Origin: Streptomyces sp. NBC_01381
GTDB taxonomy: Bacteria > Actinomycetota > Actinomycetes > Streptomycetales > Streptomycetaceae
Reading direction: 5' to 3'
NCBI RefSeq assembly: GCF_026340305.1
Contig: NZ_JAPEPI010000004.1
Location: forward strand, 186,001-250,000
Length of the DNA stretch: 64,000 bases
Positions 8,723 through 17,985 of the stretch are shown in pieces. The stretch's first letter is position 1; every line of letters begins with the position of its first letter. The position numbers were made by a program, and so were the translations under genes. The notes beneath the pieces are model-generated. The model made no database searches. It was not told where the DNA came from and was given only the letters and a program-made list of their open reading frames with translations.

Positions 8723-9729
8723 GCAGCCATACGGCAACGGTCGCTCCGTACAAGAGAGTTGCCCGCTCGCTCGGCAGCGGAGCGCCCGTCTACGCCCTGC
8801 TCGTGGTGCTCCTCGTCGCGCTCGCCGCCACCGACCCCGGCTTCTACGAACCCGACCGCTTCCTGGCCTTCGTCAAACGGGCGGCGCCCCTGGTGATCCT
8901 CGCCGCCGGGCAGTATCTGGTCATCGTCTGCGGCGAGTTCGACCTGTCCGTCGGGGCGATCGTCACGGCGGGCGTCGTTGCGGCCGCGGAGGTCTATGGC
9001 TCGTTCCCGGACGCGCCGTGGCTGCTCATCACCGCTGGACTGCTGCTCGCGGGGGCGCTCACCGGGCTGGTCAACGGGCTGATCACCACCCGTCTGAGAG
9101 TGCCCTCCTTCATCACCACGCTCGGCATGATGCTGATCCTGGAGGGCGCCGTCTTCTACTGGACGGGCGGATCGCCGCACGGCCAACTCTCCGAAGGGTT
9201 CCGGCAGTTGGGGCGCGGCACCGCCATGGGCTGGCTGCCCTGGGCCGTCCTTGCCTGCCTCGTCGCGGGCGTCGTCTCCGTCCTGCTCATGCGCTCCGAC
9301 TTCGGCCGCACGCTGATCGCGACCGGGGACAGCGAACGCGCCGCCGCCCTCGCGGGGGTGCGGGTCCACCGCGCCCGCGTCATCGCCTTCGTGCTGTCCG
9401 GCGCGGCCGCCGCGCTGGCCGCCGTCCTCGTCGGCGGCTTCTCCGGGGTGTCCGCGCAGGCCGGCCGCGGCTACGAGTTCGAGGCGATCACCGCCGTGGT
9501 CCTCGGCGGGGTCGTGCTCGGCGGCGGGCGGGGCAGTGTCGTCGCCGCGATGGCCGGCGCCTTCTCGCTGCAGGCACTGTTCACGCTGCTCAACCTGCAG
9601 GGCGTATCGGGCGCCCTGGAATCCACCGTCCAGGGCGTCATCGTCATCGCCGCGGTCGGGCTCGGGGCCGCCGACTGGTCCCGGCTGCGCCGCCGTCGTC
9701 CCCACTCCTCAGGAGGCAGACCCTCGTGA
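8719..9729 (+). CDS. Sugar ABC transporter permease (CUT2, RbsC type), second subunit
   Basis: A 336-residue permease of the same family as its upstream neighbour: GEFDLSVGAIVTAGV near residue 75, a cytoplasmic loop SDFGRTLIATGDSERAAALAGV, and ITAVVLGGVVLGGGRGS. ATG 8719 overlaps the preceding stop (ATGA) and has AGGAGG upstream. Many CUT2 systems use one permease as a homodimer; two adjacent permeases suggest a heterodimer here. The sugar bound is not predictable from the channel sequence. Confidence 0.92.
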   Translation: MSSHTATVAPYKRVARSLGSGAPVYALLVVLLVALAATDPGFYEPDRFLAFVKRAAPLVILAAGQYLVIVCGEFDLSVGAIVTAGVVAAAEVYGSFPDAPWLLITAGLLLAGALTGLVNGLITTRLRVPSFITTLGMMLILEGAVFYWTGGSPHGQLSEGFRQLGRGTAMGWLPWAVLACLVAGVVSVLLMRSDFGRTLIATGDSERAAALAGVRVHRARVIAFVLSGAAAALAAVLVGGFSGVSAQAGRGYEFEAITAVVLGGVVLGGGRGSVVAAMAGAFSLQALFTLLNLQGVSGALESTVQGVIVIAAVGLGAADWSRLRRRRPHSSGGRPS

Positions 9730-10943
9730 CGCACATCCACCCGAACCGCAGGCGCGCGCTCGCACCCGCCGCTGTCCTCCTCGCGGGCGCGCTGCTCGCC
9801 TCCTGTTCCAGCGACACGCCGCCCGACTCGCCGGCCGGGGCCTCGGAGAGCGGCTCGTCGGAGCAGGGCGACAAACCCTCCAAGTTCTTCGAACAGGCCG
9901 AGTACGACCGTCAGTTGGCGCTCGGCAAGGAGACGCCCCAGGGCCCGGCCGACAAGCCCTGGGAGCAGATGCTCGAACCGAAGATGACCGACACCGCCCA
10001 GTACAAGAAGAAGGGCTCGGGCGGCACCCACCTCTGCTTCTCCAACGCCGGAGTCTTCAACCCCTGGCGGCAGGTCGGCCTGAAGAACATGAAGGCCGAG
10101 GTGAAACTCCACAAGGAGATCAGCGACTTCACCGTCCTGGACGCCCAGGGCAAGGACGACAAGCAGATCTCCGACATCCAGGAGCTGGCCGGGAACAAGG
10201 ACTGCGACGCGCTGATCGTCTCGCCGAACACCACCGCCACCCTCACCCCCGCCGTGAAGGAGGCCTGCGGCAAGCTGCCCGTCATCGTCTTCGACCGAGG
10301 CGTGGAGACCGACTGCGCCGTCACCTTCGTCAACCCGATCGGCGGATACGGCTACGGCGCCGTCGCCGCCGACTTCCTCGTCGACAAGGTCAAGCCCAAG
10401 GGGAAGATCCTCGCCCTGCGCATCTCGCCCGGCGTGGACGTCCTGGAGACCCGCTGGTCCGCGGCGAAACTGGCCTTCGACAAGAGTGAACTGGACGTCG
10501 TGGACGCCAAGTTCACCGACGGAGACCCCGCCAAGACCAAGTCGATCGTCTCCGATGCCATCTCCCGGCACGGCTCCATCGACGGCGTCTGGATGGACTC
10601 CGGCGCCACAGCCGTCGCCGCCGTCGAGGCCTTCGAGGACGCGGGCGTCGACGTCCCGCCGATCACCGGCGAGGACCAGCAGGACTTCCTCGAGGCCTGG
10701 AAGGACAAGAAGCTCACCGCGATCGCCCCCACCTACCCGACCTTCCAATGGCGTACGCCGGTCATCGCGGCCCTGCGGATCCTGGACGGAAAGGAGGTGC
10801 CCAAGGAGTGGAAGCTGCCGCAGCCGACCGTCACCCAGGAAAACCTGGACGAGTACCTCCAGGACAGCATGCCGCCGCTGCACTACGCGATGTGCGGGTG
10901 CCAGGACATGCCGGGCTACCCCAAGGACTGGAGGAAGAAGTGA
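9726..10943 (+). CDS. Sugar ABC transporter substrate-binding lipoprotein
   Basis: A 405-residue exported lipoprotein. The N-terminus has an RRR n-region, a hydrophobic stretch and the lipobox LLASC, with the acylated cysteine at about residue 27. The mature part is a type I periplasmic-binding fold (Peripla_BP_4-like). Features include VFDRGVETDCAVTFV and LALRISPGVDVLETRW in the N-lobe, and VWMDSGATAVAAVEAFEDAG in the C-lobe. It captures the substrate outside the membrane for the two permeases. The GTG at 9726 overlaps the permease stop. A charged linker (about residues 35-85) is longer than in most family members. Confidence 0.92.
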   Translation: MTHIHPNRRRALAPAAVLLAGALLASCSSDTPPDSPAGASESGSSEQGDKPSKFFEQAEYDRQLALGKETPQGPADKPWEQMLEPKMTDTAQYKKKGSGGTHLCFSNAGVFNPWRQVGLKNMKAEVKLHKEISDFTVLDAQGKDDKQISDIQELAGNKDCDALIVSPNTTATLTPAVKEACGKLPVIVFDRGVETDCAVTFVNPIGGYGYGAVAADFLVDKVKPKGKILALRISPGVDVLETRWSAAKLAFDKSELDVVDAKFTDGDPAKTKSIVSDAISRHGSIDGVWMDSGATAVAAVEAFEDAGVDVPPITGEDQQDFLEAWKDKKLTAIAPTYPTFQWRTPVIAALRILDGKEVPKEWKLPQPTVTQENLDEYLQDSMPPLHYAMCGCQDMPGYPKDWRKK

Positions 10944-11812
10944 CGCACGCCGCCTGGCAGTTGGGGGCGAACCCCTGGATCTGGCACTCGCCGGTCTCCG
11001 GTGAGGTGCTCACGGAAACCCTGCCCCGTCTGGCGGGCTGGGGCTTCGACTGTGTGGAGCTGCCTCTCGAAAACGCCGACGACTGGGAGCCCGCGGCGGC
11101 CGCCAAGCTCCTGGACGCCACGGGCCTGACGCCCGCCGCCGTCGTCGCCGTCATGCCCGACCGGCGGAACCTGGTCCGCGCCGACCAGGCCATGGTCCGC
11201 GCCACCCAGGACTACCTGCGCCGCTGTGTCGACGCCGCCCACGCGATCGGCGCCCCCGTGGTGGCGGGACCCGTGTACGCGGCGGTCGGCCGCACCTGGC
11301 GCATGGACCGGGCGGAGCGCTCGGCGGCGTACGAGGAATGGCGTGAGCACATCGCGCCGGTCGTCGCCTACGCGGCCCGCGCCGGGGTGCGCATCGCCGT
11401 CGAACCCCTCAACCGCTACGAGACGAGCCTGTTCAACACCGTCGCCCAGACCCTCACCGGCCTCGAAGGCCTGCCCGAGGACGCGATCGGCATCGCGCTC
11501 GACACGTACCACCAGAACATCGAGGAACACACGCTGCCGGTCGCGGTCCGCGCGGCGGCCGGCCGCATCGCCCATGTCCAGGTGTGCGCCAACGACCGCG
11601 GCGCGCCCGGCACCGACCACCTCGACTGGCCCGGCTTCCTGCGCGCCCTGAGCGAGTCCGGCTACCAAGGCCCCCTCTGCATCGAGTCGTTCACCGCACA
11701 CAACGACGCCATCGCGGTCGCCGCCTCCGTCTGGCGCCCCCTCGCATCCACCCAGGACGCGCTCGCGACCGACGGCCTCGGCTTCCTGCGCCGCACACTC
11801 GCGGCCCTCTGA
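10940..11812 (+). CDS. Sugar phosphate isomerase/epimerase (AP endonuclease 2 TIM barrel)
   Basis: A 290-residue TIM-barrel enzyme of the xylose isomerase-like/D-tagatose (psicose) 3-epimerase superfamily. Metal-ligand candidates are the glutamate in IAVEPLNRYETS, the aspartate and histidine in ALDTYHQNIEE, the histidine in IAHVQVCANDRGAPGTDHLDW, and the glutamate in LCIESF. GTG 10940 overlaps the lipoprotein stop (GTGA), so it is translated with the transporter and probably interconverts the imported sugar or a keto derivative. The precise substrate is unknown. Confidence 0.88.
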   Translation: MTHAAWQLGANPWIWHSPVSGEVLTETLPRLAGWGFDCVELPLENADDWEPAAAAKLLDATGLTPAAVVAVMPDRRNLVRADQAMVRATQDYLRRCVDAAHAIGAPVVAGPVYAAVGRTWRMDRAERSAAYEEWREHIAPVVAYAARAGVRIAVEPLNRYETSLFNTVAQTLTGLEGLPEDAIGIALDTYHQNIEEHTLPVAVRAAAGRIAHVQVCANDRGAPGTDHLDWPGFLRALSESGYQGPLCIESFTAHNDAIAVAASVWRPLASTQDALATDGLGFLRRTLAAL

Positions 11813-11862
11813 GTTTCCGGCACCAGGCACCCGCACCCCGTCCACACAGAGAGGAACCGCTC

Positions 11863-14800
11863 ATGAGCTGTCATGCTCGTGACATTCATTTAAGGAGTCT
11901 ACGAAGAGGGGTCGTCGCCCTGCTGGCGGCACTGCTCCTCACCGTGGGCTTTCTGCCCGGCTCCGGAGCGACCGCGGCCGACAAGGACCCCGCCTTCCGC
12001 GCCCTGCTCTTCACCAAGGCCGTCGGCTACGTCCACGACTCGATCCCGGCCGGCATCCAGATGGTCAAGGAACAGGCCGCGGCTGAGAACTTCGAGGTCG
12101 TCCAGACCGACGACGCCAGCGTCTTCGACGACGCGAAGCTCAAGGACTTCGACGTCATCATCATGCTGCAGAACTCCGGCATGGTCTGGGACACCGACGC
12201 CCAGCGCGACGCCATGAAGAAGTACGTGAAGAGCGGCAAGGGCGTCGTCGCGCTGCACAACACCCTCGACATGGGCGTCGAGGACTCCTTCCCCTGGTGG
12301 GACGAGCTCATCAACGCAGGTGCCCACATGCCCGCCCACTCGCCGGGCGTCCTCAAGGGCACCGCGAAGGTCGCCGACCGCGACCACCCCTCCACCAAGG
12401 GTCTTCCCGAGCGCTGGGAGCGCCCGGAGGAGTGGTACAACTTCGACAAGAATCCCCGCGGCGACGTGCACGTCCTGGTCACCGCCGACGAGACGACGTA
12501 CGACCCGGGCGGCTCCAAGATGGGCGCCGACCACCCCATCTCCTGGTGCCGCAACGCCGAGGGCGGCAAGGTCTGGGCCACCGCCATGGGCCACGACAAG
12601 ACGTCGTACACCGAAGCCGCCTTCCGCGAGCATGTGCTCGGCGGCATCCAGTGGGCCTCGGGCAACAAGGCCGGCGACTGCGGCGGCACGGTCTGGTCGG
12701 GCTATGAGAAGACCGCGCTCGACGACAACACCGCCGACCCCATGGAGCTCGACGTCGCCAAGGACGGCAAGGTCTTCTACGTCCAGCGCAGCGGCGAGGT
12801 GAAGATCTTCGACCCGAAGAGCCACTCCACCTCCACGGCCGGGAAGCTCGACGTCTACACCGGCGGCGAGGACGGCCTGGTCGGCATGGAACTCGACCCG
12901 AAGTTCGCCGACAACCGCTGGCTCTACCTGTACTACGCGCCCGCGAGCGCCAAGGAAGACGTCAACCGCCTCTCCCGCTTCACGGTCAAGGCGGACAACA
13001 CCCTCGACCTGGCCAGCGAGAAGAAGCTCCTGGACGTCCCCGCCTACCGCGACCGCAGCTTCCCCGAGCCCGGCCACACCGGCGGCGCCGTCGAGTTCGG
13101 CCCTGACCGCACGCTCTACCTGGGCGTCGGCGACGACGTCCCGCCCAACCTCGACCCGAATTGGCAGGGCTACGCCCCGCTCGACTGGCGCCCCGGCAAG
13201 GAGCGCCTCGACGCAGCCCGCACCGCGGGCAACACCAACGACCTGCGCGGCAAGATCCTGCGCATCAAGCCGACGGACTCCGGCGGCTACACCATCCCCA
13301 AGGGCAACCTCTTCGCGAAGGGCACGGACAAGACGCGGCCCGAGATCTATGCCATGGGCTTCCGCAACCCCTTCCGCTTCACCGTCGACCCCAAGACGGG
13401 CTATGTGCACGCCTCCGACTACGGCCCCGACCGCGGAGGACCGACGACCGACCGGGGCCCCGAGGGCCTGGTCGAGTACAACGTCATCAAGAAGGCCGGC
13501 AATTACGGCTGGCCGTTCTGCCACGGCAACAACCAGGCGTACGCGCCCTATGACCCCGACACCCAGAAGGTCGGGACGAAGTTCGACTGCGCCAAGCCCA
13601 CCAACCCCTCGCCGAACAACACCGGCCTGAAGGACCTGCCGACGCTGCAGCAGCCGGAGATCTGGTACGGCTACGGCGAGTCCAAGGAGTTCCCGGAGAT
13701 GGGCGCGGGCGGCTCGGCGCCGATGAGCGGACCCGTCTACCACTACGACCCCAAGAACCCCTCCAAGACGAAGTTCCCCGCCTACTTCGAGGGCGCGAGC
13801 TTCTTCTACGAGTGGGCCCGCGACTCGGTCAAGGAGATCCGCTTCGACAAGGACGAGAAGCTCCTGAAGATCAACGACTTCCTGAAGTCGGCGAAGTTCG
13901 CCAAGCCCATGGACATGACCTTCGGGCCCGACGGCTCGCTCTATGTCCTGGAGTGGGGCAGCGAGTTCGGCGGCGGCAACAACGACTCCGGGCTCTACCG
14001 CATCGACTATGCCCAGGGCCAGCGCACCCCGCTCGCCCAGGCCAAGGCGTCCGCCACCAACGGGCCCGTCCCCCTGAAGGTCGACTTCTCCAGCGAGGGC
14101 AGCAAGGACCCGGACGGCGATCCGCTCACCTTCGCCTGGGACTTCAACGGCGACGGAACCTATGACTCCACCGAGGCCAATCCCTCCCACACCTATGACA
14201 CCAAGGGAGACTTCAACGCCCAGCTGAAGGTCACCGACTCCACCGGCAAGTCCGGTTACGCCAACGTCCCCGTGACGGCGGGCAACACCGCACCCAAGGT
14301 GACGATCGAGACCCCGGTCGACGGCAAGCTCATCCAGTTCGGCGACAAGATCCCCTACAAGGTCACCGTCACCGACCCCGAGGACGGCACGATCGACTGC
14401 ACCAAGGTCACCGTCAACCCGGCCCTCGGCCACGACGACCACGAGCACCCCACCACCGACATCCCCGGCTGCGAAGGCACCGTGGACACCGGTGACCTGG
14501 GCGGCCACCCCGAGGGCGCCGACCTCACCTACGTACTCAACGCCAAGTACACCGACAAGGGCGGCGACGGCGTCAGCGCGCTGACCGGCTACGGCCGCTC
14601 CGTCCTGCAGCCCAAGCACAAGCAGGCCGAGTACCGCGACGACCAGTCAGGCACCCGCATCGTCTCCCAGGAGGGCGCCGAGAACGGCAAGCGCATCGGC
14701 GACATCAGCAACGGCGACTGGATCGCGTACAGCCCGATGAGCGTCGAAGGCGTCGGCAAGGTCAGCTACAAGCTGTCCTCGCCCTACGGCGTCGGCTCCA

Positions 14801-15000
14801 TCGAACTGCGCGCGGACGCCCCCGACGGCAAGCTGCTCGCCACCACCCCTGTCCCCAACACCGGGGGCTGGGACACCTATCAGGCAACTCCGGACGTCCC
14901 TGTCGAGGCGCTGACCGGCACCCACAAGCTGTATGTGGTCTTCAAGTCGACGCAGGACAATTCCTTCGACGTAGACGCGGTGCAGTTCACTACGTCATAG
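11863..15000 (+). CDS. Secreted ThuA - sorbosone dehydrogenase-like - PKD - CBM6-like protein
   Basis: A 1045-residue multidomain exported protein. A signal peptide (RSLRRG then a hydrophobic run ending near GSGATAADK) is followed by a ThuA domain (about 45-270; KAVGYVHDSI, VALHNTLDMG, PISWCRN), a glucose/sorbosone-dehydrogenase beta-propeller (about 285-720; GGEDGLVGMELDP, GNTNDLRGKILRI, YAMGFRNPFRF), a PKD domain (about 735-810; SSEGSKDPDGDPLTFAWDF), and a C-terminal carbohydrate-binding beta-sandwich (about 920-1045). GAGAGGAA precedes ATG 11863. It follows the epimerase by 50 bases, so it is probably the last gene of the sugar operon and may oxidise extracellular sugar polymers or oligosaccharides. 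Codon 10 is TTA (11890-11892), rare in Streptomyces, which may delay expression until bldA tRNA is available. Confidence 0.9.
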   Translation: MSCHARDIHLRSLRRGVVALLAALLLTVGFLPGSGATAADKDPAFRALLFTKAVGYVHDSIPAGIQMVKEQAAAENFEVVQTDDASVFDDAKLKDFDVIIMLQNSGMVWDTDAQRDAMKKYVKSGKGVVALHNTLDMGVEDSFPWWDELINAGAHMPAHSPGVLKGTAKVADRDHPSTKGLPERWERPEEWYNFDKNPRGDVHVLVTADETTYDPGGSKMGADHPISWCRNAEGGKVWATAMGHDKTSYTEAAFREHVLGGIQWASGNKAGDCGGTVWSGYEKTALDDNTADPMELDVAKDGKVFYVQRSGEVKIFDPKSHSTSTAGKLDVYTGGEDGLVGMELDPKFADNRWLYLYYAPASAKEDVNRLSRFTVKADNTLDLASEKKLLDVPAYRDRSFPEPGHTGGAVEFGPDRTLYLGVGDDVPPNLDPNWQGYAPLDWRPGKERLDAARTAGNTNDLRGKILRIKPTDSGGYTIPKGNLFAKGTDKTRPEIYAMGFRNPFRFTVDPKTGYVHASDYGPDRGGPTTDRGPEGLVEYNVIKKAGNYGWPFCHGNNQAYAPYDPDTQKVGTKFDCAKPTNPSPNNTGLKDLPTLQQPEIWYGYGESKEFPEMGAGGSAPMSGPVYHYDPKNPSKTKFPAYFEGASFFYEWARDSVKEIRFDKDEKLLKINDFLKSAKFAKPMDMTFGPDGSLYVLEWGSEFGGGNNDSGLYRIDYAQGQRTPLAQAKASATNGPVPLKVDFSSEGSKDPDGDPLTFAWDFNGDGTYDSTEANPSHTYDTKGDFNAQLKVTDSTGKSGYANVPVTAGNTAPKVTIETPVDGKLIQFGDKIPYKVTVTDPEDGTIDCTKVTVNPALGHDDHEHPTTDIPGCEGTVDTGDLGGHPEGADLTYVLNAKYTDKGGDGVSALTGYGRSVLQPKHKQAEYRDDQSGTRIVSQEGAENGKRIGDISNGDWIAYSPMSVEGVGKVSYKLSSPYGVGSIELRADAPDGKLLATTPVPNTGGWDTYQATPDVPVEALTGTHKLYVVFKSTQDNSFDVDAVQFTTS

Positions 15001-15029
15001 TCGCCCGGTAGTCGCCAGAGGCATACGAA

Positions 15030-15068
15030 GGTCCGCAGTGCGCCGCTGTCCAAGGCGCACTGCGGACC
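15030..15068. terminator. Strong terminator hairpin after sugar operon
   Basis: A perfect 15-bp inverted repeat (GGTCCGCAGTGCGCC and its complement) with a 9-base loop starts 30 bases after the ThuA gene stop and ends 10 bases before the convergent phosphotransferase-like gene, so it can serve both. Confidence 0.85.
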
Positions 15069-15078
15069 GTCATCCCCG

Positions 15079-16218
15079 TCAGCGAGTACCGACCGCCGCC
15101 CGCACGGCCCGCCGGGCCAGCTGGCAGTCGTCGTGCAACCGCCTCAGCAGCAGTCGCTGTTCCTCGCCGGACGGCGCAGCACCGGGATGGGCCGGGCCCG
15201 GTGCCGCCGGGGCCGCGTCGTGCATCGAGCGCTGCACGGCCATTTCGTACGTACGGATCTCCCGGGTCAGGATCAGCATCAGGTTGACCAGGAACGCGTC
15301 CCGCGCCGCTGTCCCCGCGTGCTGCGCCCGCTGACTGATCTCGCGGCGCTCCACCGGTGCGTCACCCAGCACCGCCCAGAGCGTCGCCAGGTCATAGCCC
15401 GGCAGATACCAGCCCGCGTGCTCCCAGTCCACGAACACCGGACCGGCAGGCGAGAGCAGGATGTTCGAGAGCAGCGCGTCACCGTGGCAGAACTGCCAGG
15501 TGTCCTGCTGCCCCGCCGAGTGCGCGATGCCGTGCAACAGCTTCTGCAGGTCACCCATGTCCCGGTCGGTGAGCAGACCCAGCTCATGGAAGCGGGAGAT
15601 CCGCTTGCCGTAGTCCAGGGGCCTGCCGAACATCTCCTGCGGCGGACGCCACCGGTTGAGGCGGTCGATCGCACCGAGCGCGAGCCGTACGTCCGCGCGC
15701 GGTGGCGGCTCCACGGGATGCCGGGTCAGCGCCGCGACGCGGCCCTGCATCCGCTCGATCACCAGCGTGCAGTCCTCCGGGTCCGCGGCGATCAGCCGCG
15801 GGGCCCGGACGGGCGGGCGGTGCCGGACGAACGAGCGGTATGCCGCTATCTCGTGCCGGATCCGCTCGGCCCACACTGGCGAATGGTCCAGTAAACACTT
15901 GGCGATCGCCGTGCTGCGCCCTGTCGTTCCCACCAGGAGCACGGTGCGTCCGCTGCGGCGGAGCACCTGCACCGGGTTGAACTCCGGACAGATGCGGTGC
16001 ACCGAGGCGATCGCGGTGCGCAGTTGCGCCCCCTGGGGGCCGGACAAGTCGAGTCTCCCGCTGAGCGGTTGGGTGCCGGACCCCGGGACGCGGCGCGTCC
16101 GGCCGGCGCCGAGCGACCCGGCCGCCGGCCGCGCGGGCTCCAAGTAGGGGCCGCTGCCCGGCTGTCGGGAGTGCAGCGGCCGGGGCGGGGCGGACACGGA
16201 GGACGATGCTGCGTACAT
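15079..16218 (-). CDS. Aminoglycoside phosphotransferase-like (APH fold) protein
   Basis: A 379-residue protein with an APH/choline-kinase fold. The catalytic-loop motif CHGDALLSNILL and the metal motif VFVDWEHAGW are intact, and a lysine in the N-lobe (STAIAKCLLDHSP) can bind ATP, so it should be an active small-molecule kinase. The first 60 residues are low-complexity. The start at ATG 16218 is chosen because AAGGGA lies upstream and the further upstream extension is not domain-like. Codon 109 (15892-15894) is TTA, implying dependence on bldA. It is divergent from an NsdA-like regulator. The substrate is unknown; no antibiotic cluster is seen nearby. Confidence 0.82.
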   Translation of the reverse strand: MYAASSSVSAPPRPLHSRQPGSGPYLEPARPAAGSLGAGRTRRVPGSGTQPLSGRLDLSGPQGAQLRTAIASVHRICPEFNPVQVLRRSGRTVLLVGTTGRSTAIAKCLLDHSPVWAERIRHEIAAYRSFVRHRPPVRAPRLIAADPEDCTLVIERMQGRVAALTRHPVEPPPRADVRLALGAIDRLNRWRPPQEMFGRPLDYGKRISRFHELGLLTDRDMGDLQKLLHGIAHSAGQQDTWQFCHGDALLSNILLSPAGPVFVDWEHAGWYLPGYDLATLWAVLGDAPVERREISQRAQHAGTAARDAFLVNLMLILTREIRTYEMAVQRSMHDAAPAAPGPAHPGAAPSGEEQRLLLRRLHDDCQLARRAVRAAVGTR

Positions 16219-16450
16219 GGGCGATACAGATCCCTTCGTGTGCCTGTGAGTTGCCGCGCCACCGGCCCGGACGCCTTGGTGCACCCTGGGGAATGTCCCG
16301 AGGTGGTCCGGGTCGGGGTGGCGCATTCCTACCTGACACCCGGCGTCCCCTGGCACACCATGTGGCGCACCCTGGCGAACCCTGGCGAATAGTCGCCCAG
16401 CAACTGACAGAGGGTTACTGTCAACTCAGCCGAGAACCTGGGGGCTTGAC

Positions 16451-17950
16451 GTGAATGGACAACCCAACACCCGACTGTCGGACCTTTTCGGCCTGGCAGG
16501 CTGGTCCAAGGGGGAACTCGCGAGACTGGTGAACCGGCAGGCGGCGGCCATGGGCCACCCGCAGCTGGCCACCGACACCTCGCGGGTGCGGCGTTGGATC
16601 GACATGGGGGAAATCCCGCGCGATCCCGTGCCCAGGGTGTTGGCGGCTCTGTTCACCGAGCGTCTCGGCCGTGTCGTGACCATTGAGGATCTCGGTCTGG
16701 TGCGGCACGGGCGCGTAGGGAAGCGGCGCGGCGACGGGAGTGTGGAGCACCCCGACGGCGTGCCGTGGGCGCCCGAACGGACAGCCGCGGTCCTCACCGA
16801 ATTCACGGGAATGGACCTCATGCTCAACCGACGCGGCTTGGTGGGCGCGGGCGCTGCGCTTGCCGCAGGCTCCGCACTCAGCAGCGCCATGCACGACTGG
16901 CTGCACACCGATCCGGCCCTAGTTGCCGACGCTCCCCGCACCGAACATCCCCTGCACGCCGACCCCGCCGGGTTCGACCGCTATGAGGCCGCCCCCATCG
17001 GGTCGCAGGAGATCGAGGAACTGGAGCGCTCCGTCGAGGTGTTCCGGGCCTGGGACGCGGCCCGCGGCGGCGGGCTGCAGCGCAAGGCTGTGGTGGGACA
17101 GCTCAACGAAGTGGGCGGCATGCTCGCCTACCGACACCCTGAACATCTCCAGCGGCGCCTGTGGGGCGTCGCTGCCAACCTCGCCGTCCTCGCGGGCTGG
17201 ATGTCGCACGACGTCGGCCTGGAGCCCACGGCACAGAAGTACTTCGTGATCGCCGCGCACGCGGCCCGCGAGGGCGGTGACCGGCCGCGCGCCGGTGAGG
17301 CCCTGTCCCGGGCGGCGCGCCAGATGGTGCATCTGGGCCGGCCGGACGACGCCCTGGACCTCATGAAGCTCGCCCAGTCGGGATCGGGCGAGGAGATGCT
17401 GCCGCGCACGCAGGCCATGCTCTACACCATCGAGGCCTGGGCACAGGCGTCGATGGGCAAGGGGCAGGCGATGCGCCGCACGCTCGGCATCGCGGAGGAC
17501 CTCTTCGTGTCCGACAAGGGGGATGTGCCCCCGCCGAGTTGGATGCAGATGTTCGACGAGGCGGACATGCACGGCATGCAGGCGCTGGCCTACCGCACCC
17601 TCGCCGATCACGAGGCATCCGCGGCGGCCACCGCCCAGCGCCATGCCAAGGAGGCGATCGACCTGCGGTCCAAGGGCCGCGACCGGTCGCAGATCTTCGA
17701 CTACATCTCGCTGGCCTCGGCGTGCTTCATCGCCGACGATCCCGAACAGGCCGACCGGTACGCGCGGTTGGCGCTGGTGTCGATGGGGTCCAACTCCTCA
17801 CACCGCACCTGGGACCGGCTGCGGGAGATGTACCGGCTGACCGCTCAGTACTCCGGCTATCCGAAGATCCAGGACCTGCGCGAGGAGATCAAGCTGGCGC
17901 TGCCGAAGTCGGCGGGCAAGGGCGGGGGTGGCAGGCGGGTCCAGGTGTGA
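16451..17950 (+). CDS. NsdA-like transcriptional regulator (HTH plus TPR-like repeats)
   Basis: A 499-residue protein whose N-terminus (GWSKGELARLVN ... TDTSRVRRWIDMGE, residues 17-58) resembles the DNA-binding region of NsdA, a negative regulator of sporulation and antibiotic production in Streptomyces. A short hydrophobic Ala/Gly-rich stretch at about 130-150 (RRGLVGAGAALAAGSALSS) looks like a twin-arginine-type or membrane-anchor relic and is found in this family. Residues 180-480 are all-helical TPR-like repeats, suited to protein binding. GTG 16451 follows a GGGGG ribosome-binding site. It is divergent from the APH-like gene. The likely role is developmental control, by family analogy. 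Confidence 0.8.
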   Translation: MNGQPNTRLSDLFGLAGWSKGELARLVNRQAAAMGHPQLATDTSRVRRWIDMGEIPRDPVPRVLAALFTERLGRVVTIEDLGLVRHGRVGKRRGDGSVEHPDGVPWAPERTAAVLTEFTGMDLMLNRRGLVGAGAALAAGSALSSAMHDWLHTDPALVADAPRTEHPLHADPAGFDRYEAAPIGSQEIEELERSVEVFRAWDAARGGGLQRKAVVGQLNEVGGMLAYRHPEHLQRRLWGVAANLAVLAGWMSHDVGLEPTAQKYFVIAAHAAREGGDRPRAGEALSRAARQMVHLGRPDDALDLMKLAQSGSGEEMLPRTQAMLYTIEAWAQASMGKGQAMRRTLGIAEDLFVSDKGDVPPPSWMQMFDEADMHGMQALAYRTLADHEASAAATAQRHAKEAIDLRSKGRDRSQIFDYISLASACFIADDPEQADRYARLALVSMGSNSSHRTWDRLREMYRLTAQYSGYPKIQDLREEIKLALPKSAGKGGGGRRVQV

Positions 17951-17985
17951 GGGGCCGGTGCCCGGGTTCTGGTTGACCCGTGGTC

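Noticed and set aside
8373..10943. An 856-codon frame that includes the lipoprotein
   Set aside because: Only the part from 9726 is real. The upstream part overlaps the permease gene in another frame and reads as Arg/Ala/Pro noise.
11899..14619. A 906-codon open frame on the minus strand
   Set aside because: It is the antisense shadow of the ThuA/sorbosone-dehydrogenase gene. Its translation is repetitive Val/Gly/Leu with no domain, while the plus strand gives clear motifs.
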